Below are positions 21,201-36,200 of a stretch of DNA of 64,000 nt, piece after piece; the first letter of the stretch is position 1, and the number at the start of each line of letters is the position of its first letter. The DNA is from Lineus longissimus (taxonomy: Eukaryota; Nemertea; Pilidiophora; Heteronemertea; Lineidae). A program made the position numbers and the translations under genes. The stretch lies in contig NC_088309.1 of NCBI RefSeq assembly GCF_910592395.1, positions 22,944,599 to 23,008,598 of the forward strand, written 5' to 3'. The notes beneath the pieces were generated by a model, which saw only the letters and a program-made list of their open reading frames with translations, was not told the origin of the DNA and made no database searches.

Positions 21201-24200
21201 GACCTGTCACCTCAGAACCATCACAAGAGATGACATCACGGCAAGCGGGGCAATCTAATTAGATGGGCAGTCACCATACGGAGATGCTGATGACCATTTA
21301 TGGAAACATCATTTGCATTTGCTTGGAATGCTTTCTGTTTGAAAAATGTTGCCGGCAGCGTAATGAAGTGACTGGTCAACTTAAGTTGCTGAAACCACTA
21401 ACGTTGGTCTTATAACCTAGGTACTAGGACGGTAACACAAAAAATATTGTATCCTTGAATCGGTGCCTAACTGTAGTCGCATGTAAATACACTCATACAA
21501 CCTTGGATAAAGTATGCCTCCTAGAAAATGACCCCTCCAGGTTCACACTGAAGAGAAACTGAATGTTCCTCCTTGGACAATATATTAGAGTGTTCCACTC
21601 CTTCCTTCTGATGGAGTTGCTTTGAAATCTCGTTATGTTTTGTGCGCGCCTCTCCTAATGGACCACCTGACTGCGGACATAATTCAAATTTATCGCATCT
21701 CTTTCTCGAGTCCTATCATGTGGTTACACAATAATAGAGTACCTTGGTATTATTGTGTTCTTTATTGGCCCTCTCTTGTCATTTCTAACTGAATTATGGT
21801 CCAGATGGCCATTTATTTCGCATTAAGATGCTGTGTAGGTAACTCAACTGGCATCCTTTCTGTGGTGTGTGTAGTAAGTTCCCTGCAGTTACATGTGGCG
21901 TGAGTGTGGGGTGGTGTCAATCTCAATACTATTGCTGTGCTTTTGGGGACAGGAGTCTCCCCCACTTGTTTCGCTTGACCCAGGAAGACAGGTACCAAGA
22001 TACAGACCAGTAAATGCAAGATGGGAACTGGGCAGTTTGCTTTGACGAATGAACTGGTGACCTCAACTTTCTGACTTGGCTTTAGTATCCAACCTCACCG
22101 AGCACACCAAACTTTGCCTTCATTGGAATTCATTTTTAACTGCACAAACCTTCGTAAATATTGAAAATCTTGAAGGATGACACTAGAGGGTTTCTTTTAA
22201 CAATTCAGAAGGCAAGCTAAGAAACCCTTCAACAAGGTTAAGAATAATCAAGTGAAATGCCATCTTTGTTGAATTGTGCAATTTTATCATAAGTTATCAA
22301 TGAAATGAGATCAAAGATGAAAAAGTTCTCTGGCACAAAACACCAAAATATATAAGGCTTCTTGTTCTTTACGAACGTGTTAAGTTTCAGTAATTGAAAC
22401 AATATCAAATTTACTTCAAAAGGAACAATTGACAAAAATCTGGCCTATTGTTTAAATTATATTTTGCGAGGTGTTGGTTTGTCAAAGCAGAAAGTCATGA
22501 GGCCGTACGATTTCTAAATCAATTTAGAAAGTTCAATTCAAGTTTCTGCCTGCTTGTTTGTCCAAGTGTTCGATGATTGTTTTGACATCTTGGTTTAAAT
22601 CGGATCTAGGATTCGGAATCGTCTTTTTATGGCACTGCTATTTGCTGACACAACGGGATGTTATCATCAAATAGAAGTGACTTGTCCAAGACCACAGGCA
22701 AGTGGATGAGCATTGGAATTACATGTAAACCTTCAAATAACTTGCAAAAACCAAATTACAACACCATCCATCCCTATGAAAACAGCACTGAATGTTTTCC
22801 TCCTTGCCACTCTCTTCCTACATGTATGCTTTATTTGTCGCCAGATAAATCCCGATTTCTCATTATATTTTGACATCTCCCAAATGAATTGTTATGTTTT
22901 ACTGAATAGAACAACATCCCCGATTAATTAATGTGCCTTTAATAATTAATGGATCTTGGGTCTGTAACGATACCCCGACCCATTCCGTGATCGTGATGTC
23001 CTGTCTTCTTGCTCCGATGTCATTATCTGTAGAGAGAAGTCATAGATTTGTTCAGAATTAAAAATGCATGGTGCTGACCCAGGGTCAGGAGTCCCGAGAC
23101 TTCATGCGCCGCACATTAAGAAAATGGGAAAGCATTTGACTCGTTCTGTCTCGTATTCCGTCGCCATGACATTTGGTCACAGTATCATAACTCAGATTTG
23201 GTCTTGGGGACCATCTCAAGATGCATAGATGACAAAGTAAGAACCATCCCCCTCTGATAAACAAAAAAAGAAGGTAATTAGGCATAACTTCTTTTTTTGT
23301 TGATACCTATAGTCATGAACTGGAAAACAAAGATATCGATTTTAGCCTACCCATTCTAAACTGGTTTAGTAGTTATTTGCATCATTTTATTCTGAGATGG
23401 TCCCTCACAAGACAAGTATAAAAGGCAATTAGCAAGGGAGGGGTAAATGAGATGTCATTATCGTAAATAAAGGGTCGGAGAGAAAAAATAACCAGTCGAT
23501 ACATCGAGGGTGGCAGGTGGGGAAACTTTATAATCATTACCTGCTTTATTTGTTCTTAGACATAATAATCTGACTCAGCAGGTGATTTTTTTGTTGCTCT
23601 GCAAGCACACGGTTTCTCCTTAATCAGTTTGGATTAAGCCAATTCAAAGATCTTCGCAGAAGAATTGGTATTTTGCAATCCATTTAGACGATGAGTCCCA
23701 AACGTGATGTGCACTGTCTGATGAATGTCACGTGTTGTGCTCGTGGAATATTGTTACTATTGCTTAGTATTCTCCCGGCACTTGTGGTTTCAAATCACGG
23801 TATAAAGTAGAGATGGTAATTTGTTATCAGCTCGATGTGATTTTCTGACAGCATGTGGTATCGTAACACCCGGGTGTCTATTCGTGTGACATGTTTTAAA
23901 ACAAATGGTAAAATGGATTGTCTTAAGATGTTGAAGCCATCAGAATGAGTATAAAAAATGTCAACAAAGATGACATCAGATTTCTTCAGGGTCGTTTGTC
24001 AAAACCAAGCAATTCTAAATGGTCAAAGAATCAGCAGACATGTCAGAACCCAATGGGCCAGATCGCAATGTGTTTTAAAGATAAACTTGACCTTGGATGC
24101 CTAATGCATTATCATTTCTTTCAAAAACCACCAAAATATGGAGTCGGGTCCCAGCGGATCCTTTCCAAGTTCATTACTCTTCTGAGGGTCACTAACATCG

Positions 24201-27200
24201 CTCTGTTTTGCCCCTTGGGACTGTGGTTAGCTGGAGATGCGTAGTGAGGCACTGGAGTGTGGTAGACCGGTGCGGTGGTAATCGGCAATCAATGAGGCAG
24301 TTTCCTTGTGGCTGCTTTCAATGACAAATGATGTTTTAACTTGATTTGTTGGCTGGTTTCTAGTGATAGGATTTTTGAGGTGCAGGATATGGCATAAAGA
24401 TTGATGGGGACCTTCATGCTGATTTTGTCTGATATTGTATGAGGACGAAAGTCGACTTAGAGGGGGTCAGTCATGGCCTCCATTTGACTGGTATAAAGAA
24501 TTGAAAGATATTATTGTGAATATAAGGAGTTAAAGAACTTGGCCTAGTTTGGCTCATGAAAATATTCCTGTCAGTGTCGTGAAAGCGTGGATATACTGTG
24601 AGAGAGTAGAGACATCTATTGGCAGCTTCGTGTCTCAATCTGGCCCATCTCGCTCCCGCTTATTGTCTACCTTTACAATTGTCGCAACACGGAATCATCA
24701 TATAGAATTATAAAGAGTATTCGATTCGGTGATAACTGCAGTTCAGTTTATGAATTTATGAACTGTTTTATTTTCATGATGTAGTTGTCGATCATCAGTA
24801 GTGTACATGTTGGTAATAAAAGTATGTTATCACATATTGACATCCATGGGACAAACATAAATATTCGATAAACCTATCACCTTTTAGTAGCGAACTGTGG
24901 AATATGATGGACAGTGATTTGGTCGAAACATTGCTGGGGAGGCAAACAGATAGCCTCGATTTTGACGAAATGTCACAAGTTCTGGGTGTTACTGCTGCCA
25001 CCTGGCGGCCGTGAGAAAATGTTTAAGGCGAAATAGTTCAGAGACACCTTTACTTTAATTTCTTGATTTGTCTCGTGCAATTTTGATTTGTTGCTTGTTG
25101 TAAATAACTATACATTACTGTTGTTCTGTAATCTTCTAACAAGGAGGAAATAAAGAAATATATATTTGAACATTTTTATTGAAATTTGAATAAAATAGAT
25201 TTCCATTTCAAACTAACGTATTCATAAAAATCAAATGGGGACAAAAGTGCCAATAAACACTTTGACCGCAGATCATGATAATAAATTCAAAATTTATGAG
25301 AACGAAAAGTTTTGATACAATAAAATGATGTTATGGCATTGATGGATGATTCGCCACGCGCCAAGTTAGTGTTCATGAATAAAAGATGGCGGGACAATAT
25401 TGCACATGCGGTGTCGATAAGTCGTGAAAAATTGATAAGGGGCATAAGATTAGATCGTCTCTGTTTTGATATTGCGGGACTTCCTGGCCTTTCATTTGGC
25501 TGTCATTGGTTAGCCACAATACAAGGACCGAGATTCTCGTTGACACAGTAAGAAACAAAGGAGAAACCTCATCTTGTCCGCAAATGCTAATAAGTTAAAA
25601 ATGATGAGATAGTTTTCATTGGGAGAGGTCTGAACCAAATTTTCATTTGGTAGGTGATGAGATGGCTATCCAGCCTGAGATACCTTTTAAAAACACGAAA
25701 TTGAGCAGGGCGGTGTCTTTCTGCATGCGAAATCCTTGAGACAGTTAGAACAAAATGCCACAAATTTCCCCCTCATTCTACTACAGTGAGAGACTCAAGA
25801 ATATTAGATAAAAAAGGAACGAAATCAATTTCTGATGAGTAAAAAAGAAGCTGACAAAAGGCACCAATGGCGCTATGAAAACCTGTCTCATTAATTATGC
25901 AGAGAAACGTCATTGTTGGATTTGAGGGTGCTTATGAGTTATGAATACAATTATATCATTGACAGTCTCCAGTTTAACTGAAACCGCAACCAACTTTTTT
26001 TCATCGCTTCATCTTTTATTCATGGACCCCTGACACAGAGAGAAACTTCCATAAAAGATTTTTACGATATCATCAAGTCCAATCAGCAGGACTGAAAGTT
26101 TCGGGAATCATACTTTTTTTTGACTAAAATATTTCACAATTGTTTACATGTACATATAGGGAGGGAGGGGCAAAATGTGAGTGCTGATGTTCATGGCAAC
26201 AAAATCTATTGGCTTAAATGGAAGGCCACAAAGGGGTTTGAAGTATTTATCAACACACTATCACCAAATTTACTTATCATGAAAGGTTTGACTTGAATTA
26301 TATCAGGTGTTTGTGTCAGCAGTTGGTGATTTTGCAGTTCTGGAAGTCGGAGTGGAGTATTTGGCAAATGGATCGGGCAATCTCGTGACATGCCCGAAAC
26401 TAATCCGGTGGAGAGATTATCTAGCAGGACCCTGCCTTCCAAAGGAGAACTTCATCACAGAGATAACCGCCAACCCATCTTGCACATGATTCGGCGATCT
26501 TTTTCCATTCTAGTCCCTTCTAGCTATCCACCTCTGACCTCATTCAAAACTCATCCATCAGCGAGCATCTTGGAAATCAGAGCCACTTACCGTATCAGCC
26601 TTTGACCTCTAAACAGTGACGTTGACCTCTGCTGCTGTCCCACCACCTGTAAGCACAAATCACGCAGATACCGCCTCTATCATGCGGGTACCCGCCTCTA
26701 TCTTCGCATGATTGATCTAACTATTGCGTTGAATCTTTTATACCCGCAACTGATTGTGACCGTCTTTTTTTCTCATCATGTGACAGGAGTTGGGTATCGA
26801 GAAATCATAGTTTGTCTGTTTTCATGACGGATGCATGGTGTATTGATGATGAATGGGAATAGCCTCTTGGCTGCCCTAGTCGGGGCATATGCTATCAAGT
26901 CGGAGTTTGAAAAAGTTTGTTTGCGAAGTCATCAGAAACTGCAGTGCTACTGATAAAAAGTTCAGAATTGTAAAGTGCTTTAACAATGGCATCCATGTAG
27001 TGGCCAGTCAAATCAGGGTTACCAGAGTTAGAGACTTTTACGGCAGTGAAACAATGAGGATGAAACGACTTATACGAAAGGCTTTATAATATCTCATGAG
27101 AATGTAAAAGATAAAAAACAGTTGACAAATTGTATTTGGAGGCTGATATGAAAAAGGAGCGTGGCATATTCAGGCCATTTTGCTGATCTAGGATGTATCC

Positions 27201-30200
27201 AGTTGTCAGGGGGGTACTTTGTTCACATCCTCACTATAACACCATGATCAAAATGCAATCATGGGCACAGATTAATGCCAACTGATTAATTTCAAGATAT
27301 CTGCAAATCTTCGATGAATTCCTTCATTACTAGCCTATGCAATCAATCGGCCATTTAAGATTTGACGATGTGATCACGGTTCTTATGTTCTCTTAGTCAG
27401 CGAGTGCTCGGTAAGCGTTTTGTTGTGCTGTAATATGAGGCGTATTAAGAGATGCTTATTGTGCTATCTGCAGTTAATGCTGAAGATGATATCCAGAGAA
27501 TTTTTGCCATGTGTGTTGTTTCTTTCATTTCATTCTGTCCAGATTTGTCTGTACATCGCGGGTGGATAATGCACTGCACTTCTTGCTCTCATCCTAATAG
27601 CGCGTTCTTTAGAAACTGAAGTATCGTGGAGTATTTTGTGGGAAAAGATACTGGCTTATTTCGATGCTGTGTGTGTCGCATTCTCATCGAGAATAGTGCA
27701 AATAGTGAATAAAGAGACAAGCGGATTGATGCCAAAATACAAAAATTAATTGACACTGGCAGTTTGATTTGAAAATGTGATACAAATGGTAAACCTGATC
27801 ACAGCTAAAGTGGTCTTATCACGGCATTCTGGTTGTGACGTTGTCTTCATAAGAGAATTTTGGGACCATTAAAATCAGACACGTGCGACTGTGCAATGGT
27901 GAGGATGATGTCTTTCCTCTCAAATTGGATGAGTAACTATAGGCTCATCTATATGTCTTCATGTACATGTATATGTAAAGAAACAGGAAGTAGTTGGTGC
28001 ATTTTCACAGCCTACAATCTTTGCCTACGAGGAATATTCATATGGTTGGAGAAGGACACTTAAAACGTGTTACTCAACTTAACTTATAATTGATTTCAGT
28101 CTGTGGGCAAGTAGCAAAGTTAAAATCAACTTCACCTCAAAAAATTTCACCAGAGTATCATTCAACGGTAATGACATGTCAAATAAAGTGAAGATAGTTT
28201 CAATCCAGCCTAAACTATATAGCTTTAATCCACCCAAGATTGTTTTTGAAGCTGCAAAACCAACGTAAAGTCCTCTAAATGGAATATCTGAATTGGCATT
28301 TTCAGTCTCCAATTCATCCCTAATGAGGCAAAAATGATGATGATGGATTGAAAACCGGATCTTTTTGAGTAGACGGTCTTCCAGCACTTTTCATCACAGT
28401 GGCCCATCCAACTATTGAGAAGAAGAACAAAAATAGTTAGAGGGGTGTGTAATGGGTCCATTCTACTTGGAGAGGTTTACAATGGGCCATTTGGTGTGAT
28501 TAACTCTCTATTGGCAGTATCTGAAGCTGTCGTAGTTTGATATTGTTTGCAAGTAGCTTTTTCCCGATACCTCACCATTGGAATAAGAGTTCAAACAGTT
28601 CTGATTTTAGCAATAAAGAATGTTGCATCTTTTTGCACCATTCAATGCAAATGATAGTGGCCAAGTAATCGCTACTGTTAATGTTGATGTCCCCTTCACA
28701 AAGAACTAGAAATTCATCGACCATCGTGCATCTTTTAAAAAATGTTCATGTCATTTTGTTGCCTGTAGTGTCACCATGGTCGATTTTATGCTATACATTA
28801 ACTTTTCCATCCAAGTGTGTCCGTGAAACTTAACTGCATGTTTGTCAGAAATTGAGGCGAGATGAAGTAATATGTAATCAATATCTTGCAAATGATGCAG
28901 TTTGATCTATTTTTTAGCATCTGAAGCTCTCTAAAGATGTCCTGGCTCATTTGCTGCAGTATCGGTTCATTGTGAGTTCTTTTTTGCATGGAATAACTAG
29001 CTGGTTGAAGTCGTATTATCCACTGCATCAGACCGCTCAGATTGAAATGAAATGGTTTCTAATGAGAGTACAGAATGGTTTCTTCACTCGTAAAGTGAGG
29101 TATTGTGCAGTCATTTCAGTTCTCTCGCTACACATATCATTTGAAGAGAAATGATTGGACTTCTTTTGTACTGTGCAATACTAAAATAGTTTTGAAGTAC
29201 AGTGTGTGCGTTTGTAATGGAAACTACAAGCCAGTAAAAGGCAGTGCAATATTTATATTCTAACTTCATTTTTAACAGGCCCTGCCCTTCTGATTACAAC
29301 TTGTCAAACACTGACAATATCTTTCTGAGACTATTTGGCTCGCGGGTTAGCTTCCAAATCATCCAAATCCTACTAAATTATCCGCATTCATCAATTGTAA
29401 GATAGAAAGAGGCACCTCATCTAATTTTTCTGACACACTTTCCTTTTAGGTTCTACAGTGAGTGCTGTAACAGCAGCAATCTTTCCCGCATAAAGTCTCC
29501 TTTCTACAGAATCTGACTTTTCATGAAAGATTCAGAGCTGCTCTGATATCTTATCGAGTTGGCACAATTGAAGCCATGACACCTTAGGCGTCATACATCA
29601 TGAGTTTCCAAGTTTTTACAAAGCTGAAGCAAATCCTTCTCTCACAAAGCTTTGTGTGTGCGGTCGTTTCAATGTTACTAGACCCCAACATCTGTACATT
29701 TCCCGTAGAGTAGTAGCAGAGCGTTTTAGGGCTTGATGTATAAGTATCAAAAGAAACCCAATGTACCATCAATGACATACCGAAAGTTCCCACTTTCTCT
29801 GGAAAAAAGGACTTATTCTCTTCAAATCTATTTATGAGGAGCACCCTTTCATCCTTCCTGAAAAAAAAATCGCATTTGGTTTCACCACACGTCAATGTCT
29901 TGTCCTATAAAAATGACACCTTCTATCGTGTTCGCTTTCTCTGTTGTTGTGTTTTTCTGGCAAAGTGACATCTCATCGAATGATACCACAAAACATGAGG
30001 ATATGAAGGTGCAATTTACCTCTCACTCAGAGGTAATGAAGTCTTGACAGTGTCAACCAAGGAAATTGAATTTTTATCCACGCTGGTCTCTTAATGTAAG
30101 AATATGACAAGTCTTTGATGTAAGGTGGATTGTTTGCACGAAGCCCATCAACTGCGGGCGCTATCTCTGTGGGCATGCACGCGGCAATGACTTTTAACTT

Positions 30201-33200
30201 GGTAAAAAGGTTACGGTACGAGAGAACGCATGGTCTGCGGTGACAGAAAAACGCCCAAGAGTTCGTCTAGGATTAAAGCCAGTTCCTCCGCAGTTGTTAC
30301 TCATTCGTAAGTGCGGTTACTTTTTCTGGCTTCTTGAGTCTTCGGTTTCATGTGTTGTCATTTTATCTTTTCCATGAGGACATGTCGTGCCATCGGGCGT
30401 ACCACAGTCATTCCACTTTTCGTTGCCTCGAATCTCCTCTAGTTGCTTCAGCAAACAAGACGGATCATCTGTGGATGCTTCAGGTGAAATTGTTGTCATT
30501 CCCCTCTGTCTTGCGTGATTCTTTTAATCATATTCCTGTCAGCTTCCCTCTTTCATTACCATGATCAGAGTGGACAGATTTTTATCGGATTGCTTGAGAG
30601 AACCAGGTTAGGAAGAAGACACAAAGTTGCTGATCTCACTTCAGTTCTTTTGGAAAGTTCTCAACGCTAGCTTGAATGGTGTGCAGGCGGGATGTTTGAA
30701 AGTTTGAAAGATTTGTTTGAGACAGTATTTTCAATGAGTTATCAAAGTTGGGTTTAGCCAGTGTTTTGCAGTTGGTATGGTGTACAAATCACCACTACCA
30801 GCGGCTACATGGGGTAAAAGTGATCACTCCCTATTTATTCCATGATTACACACCATGATCTGGTCATATTTAGACCCCTCCTCTTGAACCATCAAACTTA
30901 TACCGATATAATATGATACAATTGAGAAGTCAATCATCAACTCGAGATGATGTAAGATATGAATTTGCAATCACCATAGCTCAATCATAGAGGAAACGAA
31001 CTTGCCAATGTAATTTTTGCCTTTTCTTGAACTCCTGGAGTCTCTGAAATTATATCCTATTCTTCTAAATAAACTATTCTGTAGTGATTAGAGTATCATC
31101 ATGATGCCACAGCCTTTACCGTCATCCATTGTCCAACTCATTAACATGGCGGACTGGCCAGGCCTGCCGTTCCCCAGGATTATTGAGTTCCTGGTCAACT
31201 ATTAGATTGCGGTGACCACCAAACATGGTTAGGGTCACTGGGAATTTATTCTATTGAACGGCAGAACTTTGGGGCAAACATCCACCATACATGATCGGGC
31301 GCCCGGAGCAAAATGTTAGTCGGGTAACCGGATCTCGGAGCGGCGGACCAAGGGGGTCAACGGGGATCACCGTCGTTGCCCGATTTCATTATAGATTGCC
31401 AATAGATAGCACTGCTATCAAAGTGAACGCTGTTTTATGTGCAAATGGGCTTGGTGGGGTTCTAGCGGGTCTATTCACGAAGAAAAATCAATTAATGCCT
31501 CCGTCGACTTTGATTTCTTCTCTGGAGATATTGGTCAGATGTAATGAGGATGTTTTATCGGGATATGAATCATGGTCTGGTGTGAACGTCATAATCTCGC
31601 CTTGATGCTAGACAGATCATAGCTGCTCTTATAAATAATTATAAAATTAGATGATCTTTTGGAATCTTAAGAGTTATTACATATAGCAGTTAATGTTTCA
31701 AGGGTTGAAATTCATATGATTTGGTTGTGCACATTACCACTAGAAATTCAGGAGCCATTCCTTTCACATCCTCTGATTCTCTTTTCAGATAACAATACCA
31801 TCTACGCGTGGGGAAATGGACACTGCGGACAGTAAGTAAAAGGCATTTTGGAAACTGCAGCATGGAGATCAGATTATGAAATATGTAGATGCTATGACAT
31901 AGTGCATCTTCTCAAACATGGCTTCAGAGGTAGGCCTAACTGTCTTTATGTCAGTTAGGCAATGCTCAGAACATTTGAATTTTGTCTGAAATTTACTCTT
32001 TGCCTGACTACAGAACAAGAGTTTCTTGAAACGGTGGCAGTCACAGTTCTGCCAAATATTACTAGAGAGTAGGAGACAGATCCCCTGGCCTTTCACCAGT
32101 GAACACAGGATCATGGTTCCTTTAACCCCGTGATCAAATCACTTGCGCCTTTCATCATCCACACGACCGATTATGTGGAGAGCAGGACACTATGTATCAA
32201 TCTACTCTACCGTGATCTGATCAGGTGGAGCCCTGGGCCTGGGGCTGCCGATATGAACATCTTTATTTATCGCAGTTACTTGCAGGATCACTTCATTCAG
32301 CTGAATTGTCATCACCAAGGTATGCCTTAGTTCGTCCAAGATAAGTCCGCTCATGGACTTCGGGTTGAAACTTTAAAATGCATGGACTGATTTTACCATT
32401 TAAAGACAGGAGCTAAATAATGGTTGGATAACCCTAGGGCATTTGCCATGATAAAGGTAATTGAGGACAAGGGGTTAACCTGTATCTCTCGTCAATGAAA
32501 TGGTGCCAATTTATCATCGAAAACTTAGAAGATACGGTGGCAATATGATGCATAAATTCACGGGGTCAAAACCTCAACAACTGTCAGCAAGGTACTGATT
32601 CCCAATTGATGGAAGTGCATGCGATCTTCCTCCCCGATCTGCGGTCGGGACAAAGCCGCACACGCTGTCCCCCTCTCTCCCGGGATGCTAAACGACCAAA
32701 TGATGATCTAGCTATCGTTTTGGATGCAAATTGCCACCCAAAGAGACATTAGCATAGTTTGTCATCATGGCCTCATAAAGCATGGCAGAATTATCTTTTG
32801 TCGCATGGCATGACTTTGAGAAAAAGTTACAACGCTGGGCAAGCGATTTTTCTGCCCAAATGAGAAGTTATGCCCGCTAGTGTTTCGGGACGTGGTGGTG
32901 CAGAAAATGAGAGGAGAAACTGAAAGGCAAAAAATGCTCTGGTGAAAGGAGCAACTGTTCATAGTGTGAAAAAGTGAAAGGGCTTAGTGATGTCCTGCTG
33001 TCATGGTCAAATGTTCACAGGCGGCTTATTGTCCAAAAATGATGGCATTTGGTCCAAGATTTTTTTTGATAATTAACGTGCAAATTACCCCTTGTTATCA
33101 TCACGAGGAGAGTGACTATTATGTGACCCTGAAACATGCCTTTTAGTAATTCTACAATTGACCAGTTTCGTCATATGTTTTTGAAAAAACATTAAAATTC

Positions 33201-36200
33201 ATTACAGACAAGTATAGATTGGAGTGTTGAACATGTTAAACAGCAAAATGATAGAAAGACGCAAGTGTACATGATTTAATTGATTTGCTGATTTGCTTAA
33301 AAATAAGAGTAAGAAAGAAGAATTTTTGAAAGGCAATCAACGTTTTCACCCCCCCCCCCCCCCATTGCTCTTTTAATTTTAAAGTGATTGATGGAGATCT
33401 GCGTCAGAGCGATTCTCCCCCTGCACTGATTCCCCATCCCGTAATACGGTAATTGCACCAGCCCACACAATGCCGCAAATTAAAGGAGCCTCCAATTGAA
33501 AGTCCTTTATGGTTAGACCACAATTGCCTCGGTAATGCGACATCATCCAGCATCATTGGCGGGTGATTGACACTTGGAGAGTCGAGACCTGAGGGTAGCC
33601 ATCTCGTGTGGGATGTTGTGCTGGCTCATAACATTGCGGTCACGGGTGCGTATCCCAGGTAGCACGTTGCACTTCTTTCAAAAACCAAAAGTTGATGGTA
33701 GAGTTGTGTCTATTTTCAATGACTTCAGAACTTCATTGATCTTATTTTTAAAAATATTAGCAATGTTATTGCAGTTTTGCCAATTTTTCGATGGTGTCTC
33801 ATTGAATTTGACATCGGTGTAAAAAGTAAATGTGTATTGGTATTGTGTCGCTGGCACTAATTGCTTTCAAAAGGACAATTATGTATGAATCGTCGTAATA
33901 ACCCTGGATGAGACACCATTAAAAAAAGGACAACTAGCAACTTTTAACTATGAAGTAGAGAGTCCTCAAAGAGAGTACCACCGTAGATGAAAACAACAGT
34001 TTATATTATTAAGTGGACTTTAATTACCTGGTTGCTCAAATCACAGAGGACAAATAAGTGTTTAAAAGTGCATATTTGTGAACATTAATGTACGTCTGTT
34101 TCATTTTGATGTTAAATAAAACTTTGTGTCATAAAAAGTTTAATGTTTGGGAAGTGTTTGAAGTGGTAGTGGGGACTTTGTTGGTGATTAAGGACCCCTT
34201 AAAAAAGATTTTCTAAATAATTCGATTATTAGTGGTGGTTCTCATTATATTTAATGTCAAGAGCTTTTTTTAAGCTTTATTATCTAGATGTCAGTCAATG
34301 TCCCATGCCATTAAGCTATTCTGCCCCTATGCAAAACGTAGTTGCCATCTCCTCTCTTTCCAGGGTTGGTTGTGGAGACATGGATTCACACGATGAGCCA
34401 ATATGCATCAAGCTTTACGCCAACCAGCAGCGACCGCCGGAAATAAAGGGCATCGCCTGTGGATGGCGCCACACATTCATACTCCTGGAGAACGGCAACA
34501 TGTTTAGCTATGGGAACAATCAGTATGCTCAACTTGGTTATGATCCACGGATAAAAGAGTTCAGAGAGAATCAGGTAAAACTGGGAGATGGGTGCCATAT
34601 ATATAGTTCCCAGTTTATCTTTGAAGGGTATACATCCAATTGTTTGCACAAACAGTTGGTAGACAGGGCCGTATTTTAGCTGGGCGGATGGGTGCAGGTG
34701 GAAAATTGTATTGATTCTGCACCTTCCCAATAGGGGTCTTTTCACATGCCATCCATTAATCAGCCTCTGGTCTTCCGTATTGAGACAAAGGGGAACCATT
34801 CTTCTGGTAAAATTCAAATCATCGAAGATGGCTTATTTCATGAACATACATTTATGTATTCATGCACCAAATGATAATCACAGATTCAATTTGACTTGTT
34901 CTTGAACCGAAATAAAGACGGTGGTGTATTGTTCCTAACATGGTGTTATTACAAAATTATCATATGAATACTAGGATAACCTCACTAGATGAAGAGAAAA
35001 CAATTACAACCGCGGGCATCCTACCACATTATACACATAATACCAAAATCTTCTTTTTCTTGCATATTGCTGGTTGCGTTAATAACCTCTAAAACTTTCA
35101 TGTCAACCTAAATAGATCCAAGTTTTCATGTGGAAATATGGTACATGATTTAGGGAATATTTAGGTATAGCTTCATGAAAAGAACTACATCCATGTTACA
35201 ATGAACTTGATAATCCTCCATCCGTGAGTGACATGGCTTCTCCGACTTCGTCCTCCGGGATGAAAATAGTCCTTTGATTGCAAAAGAAAATCTAACGCCA
35301 TACTTAGCGGAGATTTCCCAGCATGACAGTTGGGTCAGGGGTCAAGGTGCAAAGGATAGTTTGCCATTGCACGTCGACAAATTATTCCTGATGATGAGTT
35401 TTAAATCCATTAGTGTTTTGTGTTATGTCATTTTTTGATGGCGAATCCTCGAGTTAATATTTTAGAATATCTTAAAGTGACATTTTTGTGGTTCTCCTCT
35501 TGTCAGATTTTTCAAAATTTCTCTTATGTTTGAAAGTGAAATAATGGATACATTTTTGACATTGCGTCAGCCAAAGGAGAAAGTTTCGAAAGCTCTCGTC
35601 AGTCTGTTGCTTTTCTAAGTCTGCTTTAAATAGTTTTATGTTATGTTTGATGAGTGATAAGTAGTTTGGATGTACTTTAATACAGTCGAACCCCGGTCGG
35701 CGACCACCCCGCTAAAAAATTTCTAAGTCCAAATATTTTTTTCATTGTTTTTTTTTCTGCTCAAAATGAAGCAACATCATCAGTCCTAAAACTTTTTTGA
35801 CTTTGTACATTTTTCAGAATTTTGATTTTTTTTTCTTAAATAAGAACCCTGCCACTGTGGAGCCAAAATTTGAGTCTTGTTGCCACCATCACCATCTACC
35901 CCAGCAACAGATATTGCATATTCTCACCTCATCATACGTGTTATCTTGTCTTCCACCACTCATCAACAAGATGACTTCACAGACTTTCTTTTATTGTCTC
36001 TTTACGATTAGAATGCAAATTAAAAATGCTGAAAGTGATGAGCATCATAAGAAACTAATCTTCAAATCAATGAGGAGACAAAATATCAGGGTTGAGGTTT
36101 TCATTTAGGTTTCGATCATCTAAATGGACATGAAATCAAAACATAAAGATTAGTGCCAGCGACTAAGTTTCAATAATGATGCAGAGATGGGGATGCCACC

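Noticed and set aside
34386-34817. 143-codon minus-strand frame
   Set aside because: Antisense shadow of RCC1-type exon 3.
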